NCBI GenBank assembly: GCA_014905825.1
Contig: JACGCN010000007.1
Location: 1,674,001-1,738,000, forward strand
DNA from: Lyophyllum atratum
Taxonomy: Eukaryota > Basidiomycota > Agaricomycetes > Agaricales > Lyophyllaceae
Length of the DNA: 64,000 nucleotides
Reading direction: 5' to 3'
Shown here: positions 58,351 to 64,000 of the stretch, piece after piece
Layout: each line of letters starts with the position of its first letter
How positions within the stretch are numbered: position 1 is the stretch's first letter
The notes under the pieces: model-generated
Seen by the model: the letters and a program-made list of their open reading frames with translations, nothing else
Databases searched by the model: none
What the model was told of the DNA's origin: nothing
Made by a program: the position numbers and the translations under genes

Positions 58351-58650
58351 GAGGGAAGGAAGGCAGACCCCTGGTAGGGGGAGCCGACTTGGTATGCCCA
58401 CTGCATTCTGCAGAACCGCCGCTCTGCTGATGAAAAGCGGCCCTCCCCAAGATACATGCCACCACAACCTCCACCATCTCATGACGACGACCACCCCATC
58501 GAGGGAAGGACGGCAGACCCCTGGTGGGGGGAGCCGACTTGGTATGCCCACTGTATTCTGCAGAACCGCCGCTTTGCTGACGAAAAGCGGCCCTCCCCAA
58601 GATACATGCCACCACAACCTCCACCATCTCATGACGAGGACCAGGACACC
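58351..58650 (+). repeat. Two tandem 150-bp repeats plus shorter C-rich repeat
   Basis: gagggaagga starts units at 58351 and 58501, about 95% alike by eye (gtagggg/gtggggg, gctctg/gctttg). A 43-45 bp unit, accaggacaccccatccacg, follows twice at about 58641 and 58689. Open frames through the block on both strands are an effect of the repeat and carry no domain. Confidence 0.9.
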
Positions 58651-58750
58651 CCATCCACGCCCCATCCCAACACCATCTCATGACGACAACCAGGACACCC
58701 CATCCACGCCCCCATCCCCATGCCGAGTCTCACCGAGTCTCGCCAACTTC

Positions 58751-58834
58751 GATAAGCTTCCGTTGATCATCACGTGATCCGGACGAACTTGTCATTTCTC
58801 TCCTGCCACCAGCACTCAGAGTCAGAGTCACTGT
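58751..58834 (+). repeat. Direct repeat, right copy (84 bp)
   Basis: Same sequence as 57323-57400 with the extra gtgatc, which makes a catcacgtgatcc palindrome at the position where the left copy is shorter. Confidence 0.9.
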
Positions 58835-59514
58835 CTCTCTGCAGGCTCACTCAGTAGTACGTTATCTGGATGCCTTCCAATCAATTCTGACTCCCTCGGA
58901 CTAAATCAACTTCACCGATGCCCAGGCCCAATGCTCTGCACAACACGCGCGCCCCTCGTGCGGCTGCCCGTGACTTTTAGGGCTCGAGCTACTCTCGCCA
59001 GGGCGCACGGCACCTGCATCCTGGCCCCCAAGTCAGAGCTCGCACGTAACCACACTCGCACCCTCCCCCGATTCTCCGCGCAGACGAATCCCAACCTACG
59101 CCTGATTTACAGCAGTTGATCTTGGTACGTCCGCTTCCATTCATCGATTCTTTGTCTTCTTTATGTTTACTAACCTTCTCCATTTAAGATCTTGACAGTC
59201 AGTCTACAACGAGGATTGCTGAATACCCCCAACCCTCGCTATATCGTCGGCCTCGACATTCTCCGGGACACGATGGCGCAGGTACACAATGCAAATGACG
59301 CCATTCAGGCTTACCTTACGACAAACCTCAACCGGAATCCCCAGACCAAGCCAGGACGGCAGCCACTTCAGCAACACTATCTTCAGGCTCCTGGTATTAA
59401 CATGCCACCGACATAGGTCGGAAACATTGTGACCTTTTCTGTGAATTATAGGACAAGCGAGTACGTACACGCCTGCTCTCCATCATATTTTGCCTGACGC
59501 GGTAGCCTTGCCAG
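58835..59514. other. Unassigned sequence beside gene-fragment mosaic
   Basis: Contains an open plus frame at 59192-59416 without a recognised family. Given its place next to three gene fragments it may be another captured piece, but I could not identify the source. Confidence 0.35.
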
Positions 59515-59730
59515 GATTATCCTGACTATTACCATCGGATCACTCGACCCATCACCCTTTTCCACCTCTGAAAGCGCGCAAACAGCAACTACTACAGAAC
59601 CATGCAAGCCTACAAAGATGACTGCAAGCTCACGTTCAATAACGCGCGGACATACAACCAGGAAGGCTCACGGGCATACGTCGATGCCGAGGGGACGGAA
59701 AAGGTATTCAACTCTACATTCGACCGCGTC
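59515..59730 (+). pseudogene. Bromodomain fragment of SNF2/STH1-type chromatin remodeller
   Basis: The frame reads DYPDYYHRITRPITLFHL, then an in-frame TGA, then KRANSNYYRTMQAYKDD and TFNNARTYNQEGSRAYVDA to FDRV. The DYPDYY and FNNARTYNQEGS blocks are the bromodomain of Swi2/Snf2-family ATPases, whose source protein is over 1,000 residues. Only this piece is present, and it has a stop, so it is a non-functional copied fragment. Confidence 0.8.
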
Positions 59731-59756
59731 ACGATTGGATCTAGACTGCCCACCTC

Positions 59757-59921
59757 GGTCGTGATAACGATGAAGTGCGGTTCGACCGGCTCAAGGTCGC
59801 GCTCAAGACGTTTGGGCCGCCACGGCGGCACATTGCGCGGACATGCCAGCTCATCACCGCCATTCTTCACCTCGGCAATCTCCAGTTTCCCATCGACCGT
59901 AGCCGCGACGAGGATGGCTAA
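59757..59921 (+). pseudogene. Myosin-motor fragment of a class V/VII-type chitin synthase
   Basis: In a different frame, 26 bp after the bromodomain piece: VRFDRLKVALKTFGPPRRHI, then CQLITAILHLGNLQFPIDRS and a stop. This is the L50-type segment of the myosin-like motor domain found at the N-terminus of fungal chitin synthases. Nothing before or after continues it, so it is a fragment. Confidence 0.75.
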
Positions 59922-60183
59922 ACAGGGTCCATCATCACGATGGCACAGGTTCGTGTCTAGACTCATTGCGCCGCAGGGCCATACTGAGCTCCTCCCCGTA
60001 GGTTTACACCTTACACATGAAGAACCTGCATCTCGATCTTAGTTAATGCGGAACCAAAGTTCGAATACAATTCTGTACTATGGTTGACGAAAGTCGACAA
60101 TGATTGTTTCAAGTCAAGACGCGATAGTAGAAATAAGATCGTTACCCAACCACACTGCTCCTTACGCACTTCCCGCATGACAA

Positions 60184-60290
60184 GACACCACTCGATACAC
60201 CTCCATCAACACCCAGCTAGGCACTGAGCAAGCTCATCGTGACGATTTTGAGTCCTTGGCCTACATCCTCATGTACTTCCTCCTGGGAGC
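60184..60290 (+). pseudogene. Casein kinase 1 fragment
   Basis: [20 protein letters not shown] followed by [15 protein letters not shown] matches the activation-segment and helix-F region of CK1 kinases (the [24 protein letters not shown] pattern, including the RDD-x-ES-x-YxL block). Neither the catalytic loop nor the N-lobe is present. The fragment ends abruptly after GAS. Confidence 0.8.
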
Positions 60291-60695
60291 CTCCCACCTT
60301 ATTTGTCCCGCAGGGCTCTTCTGCGCAAATCATTGCAGACCACGTTGCGTGTCAAGGAGGCGAGTGTTGCAGGCATGCAGCACGATCATGGCAATACGTA
60401 CCCCGCGAGGCAAGGAAGCGCCGAGGAACTCACGATGTCCACGGGAACAGGCTTCTAGGTTCCCATGCCGTCTCCTCGGGTAGCTACTCACACGTTCTTG
60501 AATGCAACGGACCGCGCTGACAGCCTCCAACATAGATTCATTGATGCCCATGTGGCCATGGGCGTGCTCAGCATATGCAGTTCGTTCAAAGCCTCAGTGT
60601 TATGGTCTCTGGCACTCACCTGCGCTCTCACCTTGCGAGCCTTCATATACCTTCTATACCCCCCACCAACGCCTCATCACCAGCATTTGCCTACC

Positions 60696-62239
60696 ATGCC
60701 GTTGCATTCAAGACAACGATACAACCAAAGCGCGGATTACTCGGACGAGTACGAAGACTACATCCTTCCGGAGCCCTATCCTTCACGGCAACAGCTAAAC
60801 CACACCCGCACGCCATGGCGCGGCGTCGGCCAAAGCCGTCGCCCAGGAAATCATCCAGTTCAACGCCGCGAGTCCGAATTTGAAGAGCTTCTGCAGGTAA
60901 GCGCATCGTTCATTACGAGCCGGGAAGGAATGCTAACTTTTTCTAGGCGAACAGAGAGCTACAAGAAGAACTCGCCCGCGTCAAAGCCACCGTGCGGGAG
61001 CTACAAACTGAAAACCTACAGCTCCAACAAGAGCTTGACATTGAAAGAAACACCAACAACGATGCGCTCATCTCCTCGACAGTCGATTCCAAGCCCCCGC
61101 TCGACCAAATGCTCGAGGAGGCCAAACCCCACATACGGAAGCTTGTAATGCTATATTACCCCTTCGTTGCGGAATCCACCAAGCTAGGACCGAAGCCACC
61201 CTCTGGCACGCTGAGCCCCGCGGTTCGATTCGCTGAGGATGTCAATCGAAGGCCTTCCCAAGGGGATCTGTTCCTAGCGCAGCTTTATCGCTGCCTGCCC
61301 GACCATCTTCATGACCTCGTTACAGGTCACACAAAATTCAAAGCAACCGTGAGTCCTTTACATTTCGTCTATACGTAGCTGACACCATTAACACCAGTTC
61401 TCAAAAACTGCGAAGAACATGAAGGGCCACATCGTCGAAGAGCTCAGGAAAGCTGCTCCCCTCATCATCAAGGGGGTTGAGTCAGCTTATTTCGCCTCGA
61501 AGGGGGATAGGTCGGACGTCAAGCAACTAATCGCTCTCCTGAGTTGGGAGAGGCGCAAACATGTTGTCGACTTCCTCGCACCCATTCTTTATCCTCGGGA
61601 AGTACGCGCAAAAAAGAGTGTCGAGGGCTACAAGCGATTTATCTTTCAATCCCCCGAATTATTTCTGGTGCGTCGCTTGCTACGCTTGAGGTAATTAATT
61701 GATTTGACATAATACTTCAGTTTATTCGCGCCCTCTTATTTGGCCAGTCGTCTCTAGGCGGGAAGGTTTCGAAAAAGAGCTACGGTAATGTTTGGGGAAT
61801 TACGGGGGTAGAAAGTTTGGATTCGACGATCATTCCCGTCTTCGCAGTCCTTGTGAGTATCTCTTCTTATCCTATGCTCCACATGACTAACTATTTGGCT
61901 CAGGTCCTCTGTATTATCTCTGAAGATACCGAGGTCGCTGCTGTCGGTGCGCGAACAAAGAAGAAGTGGCAGCTTCTTCTCGAAGCGTATCTCGGAGAGT
62001 TCTATAAACTGAAGGAACGAAAGAAAGAGGAGTATTATCGCGTCATGGACCTATTTGAGGCCATCGTGTTCGACAAGACACCGGAGAGGAGAGAAGAAGA
62101 AGAAGGTCTCGAAAGCCTGAATCTTTTCGAAGAGAGTGCTATATTCGAAGATGATGAGGCAGAAGTCAGTTGGCGTAACGAGGTACTAACGCTCGAAGAC
62201 AGTCTCGTACACGTACACGGTGAGGATGACTTTCTGTAA
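60696..62239 (+). CDS. Coiled-coil protein of unknown function, basidiomycete type
   Basis: Five exons (60696-60896, 60947-61348, 61398-61667, 61721-61852, 61904-62239), every exon a multiple of three so all introns are phase 0, give 446 residues. The N-terminus is polar. A clear coiled coil (ANRELQEELARVKATVRELQTENLQLQQEL) lies at about residues 68-100, written here only in part: LQEELARVKATVREL and LQTENLQLQQELDIE. A helical domain of about 250 residues follows (EAKPHIRKLVMLYYPFVAES, RKHVVDFLAPILYP, YKRFIFQSPELFLFIRALLF, IIPVFAVLVLCIISEDTE). The tail is acidic (EEEEGLESL). It resembles expanded hypothetical families in mushroom genomes; I know no function. Confidence 0.7.
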
Positions 62240-62988
62240 GCATTGCACGCTTACCTCCAACTTACTGACAATCACGTTATGGTGACACGGTCACGTTATC
62301 GTTACGTAGTCACGCATACATATAGACAGAGACGCGCTTTTGTAACGCTACTTTACATTTCCAATACAGTTCTCGTTACTGTTTTGTCTCGTGCGTCTCT
62401 GTACCATCAACGCCCTAGTGGTCAGACCCAGCGTCTGATTACACTTTTTTTTAAACACTTACGACTGTATTATCACGCGGGACTGCCCACGCGATATCCC
62501 CATTCCTCGCGCTTCTCCCGCTCCTTCCCTGTCACGTCAGGAACTCCAAAACCCCTGATCAGCGCAACCGCCTTATACAAATACATCACCTGAACCTTTC
62601 CCGCGAAATCGCTCTTCCCTCATCGCGCTTTTCAACCAATTCATCTTTCCCAAACCACCTCCAACCTTTTTCGCCGCCACCTCGCCCCGACGCGTATCAG
62701 TAAAGTCGCAATCTGGCGATCCTCACGCGCGCTCAGCAAGCAGCAAGCGGTACCACACCAACTTCACCGTCCTCCTCACAAAGGCAGGATCCGCCGCCGC
62801 TTAGAAGCGGTTCGCCCACATCACCCCCACCGTCGCCCTTATCTTCCGTTCCATCCAGCACCGCGCTGGCTGGCTCTAGCTCTAAAACCACCCACGCCGG
62901 CGTAAAACCACCCGGACCACCCAAACCCGTTTCCGACTCTGATTCGGACACACCACTCGTCCCTCAATTCCGATTCCATCCTGCAAAA
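62240..62988. other. Possible LTR and leader of retroelement
   Basis: Between the coiled-coil gene and gag. From about 62735 the reading frame of gag is already open with a Pro/Ser-rich stretch (SDSDSDTPLVPQF), so the protein may start earlier. The stretch 62270-62705 could be a 5' LTR ending at cgtatca, with a primer-binding site near 62711-62730, but the second LTR lies outside the window, so this is unproven. Confidence 0.35.
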
Positions 62989-64000
62989 ATGTCTACATCC
63001 ACCGACAAACTCGCTTCTGTTACTCAAACCAGTGCCTCCCATGCCCCCACCGTTTCCGAAGGTCTCCTGACCGTCGACACTCTCCGCGCCTTTGAGACGT
63101 GCTCCAAACGTTTCTTCCGCGCGAAAAAGATCGCTGCTGAAGACCAGGTCGCTCAGGTCATTTTCAGTTTCGAAGGGCACGCGGTTCAAGATTGGGTTAA
63201 CATTCTTGAGGCTGAGCTCGTCGCCTTGTCTTTCAGCGCCTTCATGGGTCGCTTACGCACTAAATGGCTTCGGGACGGTTGGGATTATGAGTACGGACAA
63301 ATTCTTCATGGGTTCCAGGGTGACCAGGTATTCAGCGAATGGGTCAACCGCATTCGCGAGGCCAACAGCATCCTCGTCTCTATCGACAACGTCCATTTAC
63401 CACCAGAACGTTTACGCCCTCACATACGCATGCATTTCAACACCGAGCTCGACGCCGAATACCGTCTGGTGAACGGCGAAAAGCCGGGTAAATTAGACAC
63501 CATCGTCGACCTCGAGGACTGGATCACGTCCGTGTCCCGGCTCGACCAGGCCATCAAGGCTAAGGCAGCGAGGGACCGCAAGGCGTACATAGCCCAGCTC
63601 GCGGCCTTAGGGAACGAAGCGAAGAAGTTCGGGCGCAACGTTTCTAACTTCACGCAGAACTCATCGACGCCCGCTGCATCCAACTCCAACGGAACCGCCT
63701 CCAACGCCAACCCCCCGGCCTTCGCCCGCAAGTTCGCAAAGAAGTTAACGGAGGAGGAACGGGAGCTTTTGAAGAAGAACGATGGCTGTACCAGCTGCCG
63801 GTTGGCATTCGTCGGACCCAAGCACGTTTGTGAATACGCGAGCAAACCCTTACCTTTCGACCTCGCGCCCACCGTTAACCAGGCGTACATCGAGAAATGT
63901 CGCAAGTCGAATACCACCCAAATCGCGGCGGTTTTCGAGGAGGTCGACGACTCTTCCGACGACACAGCCGACGAGGAGGAGTTCGACCATGCCAATGAGT
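62989..64000 (+). mobile_element. Ty3-like retrotransposon gag (runs off right edge)
   Basis: Open frame from ATG 62989 to the window end (337 codons visible). It has the helical capsid pattern of Agaricomycete Ty3/gypsy Gag: VAQVIFSFEGHAVQDWVNIL, SFSAFMGRLRTKWL, FSEWVNRIREANSILVS, then a Ser/Asn-rich hinge and a Cys/His cluster (DGCTSCRLAFVGPKHVCEYA) that looks like a modified zinc knuckle. No protease or reverse transcriptase is inside the window. The acidic stretch VFEEVDDSSDDTADEEEFD is at the end. Domain boundaries are inferred; no stop is present, so the element may be young. Confidence 0.75.

Noticed and set aside
58288..58777. Open frames through the 150-bp repeat block on both strands
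   Set aside because: They arise because a 150-bp repeat (a multiple of three) keeps any open frame open. The products have no domain features.
59602..60042. Stand-alone gene of about 146 codons
   Set aside because: It only bridges the end of the bromodomain fragment and an out-of-frame reading of the chitin-synthase fragment, so it is not a real protein.
1..64000. tRNA or rRNA genes
   Set aside because: I looked for A/B-box-like motifs (GGTTCGAnTCC) and cloverleaf-like ends. The few partial matches fell in coding exons or lacked the rest of the structure, so none is reported.

Overview
The window looks like nuclear DNA of a mushroom-forming basidiomycete (Agaricomycetes). The support is internal: nearly all genes are split by 50-60 bp GT-AG introns, and the gene families are typical of this class. 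These are a fungal P3A proton ATPase, PDR/ABCG transporters, a KRE9-LysM secreted protein, a long TPR-repeat protein, a Plavaka-type CACTA transposase and a Ty3-like Gag. I cannot name the species.

Layout. 1-7 kb: an aminoglycoside-phosphotransferase/AIM9-like gene cut by the left edge, a two-module ankyrin-repeat gene (minus) and the condensin HEAT subunit CAP-G/YCG1 (plus), which carries an apparent one-base frameshift. 7.7-13.9 kb: a full PDR/ABCG transporter (minus). 15.7-22.8 kb: an HSP20 chaperone with clear heat-shock elements, a KRE9 plus triple-LysM secreted protein divergent from an amidase-signature enzyme, and a TPR array protein. 22.8-27.3 kb is poor in recognisable genes. 27.5-30.8 kb: plasma-membrane H+-ATPase. 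33.2-39.3 kb: a second PDR transporter, an inverted paralogue of the first that shares even its core promoter. 39.8-42.3 kb: two secreted proteins, one beta-propeller-like and one a small Kex2-type four-cysteine peptide precursor containing micro-exons. 42.7-47.7 kb: two paralogous LRR-like genes flanking an F-box gene. 48.6-49.3 kb: a truncated RecQ-type helicase fragment. 50.6-52.5 kb: a complete cytochrome P450.

The right end is a mobile-element zone: a Plavaka/CACTA-like transposase (53.2-57.2 kb), four tandem 169-bp repeats and a 150-bp duplicated block enclosed by a roughly 80-bp direct repeat, then a patchwork of fragments of unrelated host genes (SNF2-type bromodomain, myosin-motor chitin synthase, casein kinase 1), a lineage-type protein of unknown function, and a retrotransposon gag running off the right edge.

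Functionally, the left two-thirds mixes housekeeping genes (condensin, H+-ATPase) with stress and efflux genes (HSP20, two PDR pumps). The PDR pumps and the proton pump act in the same membrane, but nothing here shows co-regulation. The most unusual items are the gene-fragment mosaic beside the transposon, the micro-exon cysteine peptide, and the repeat-by-exon architecture of the LysM and ankyrin genes.
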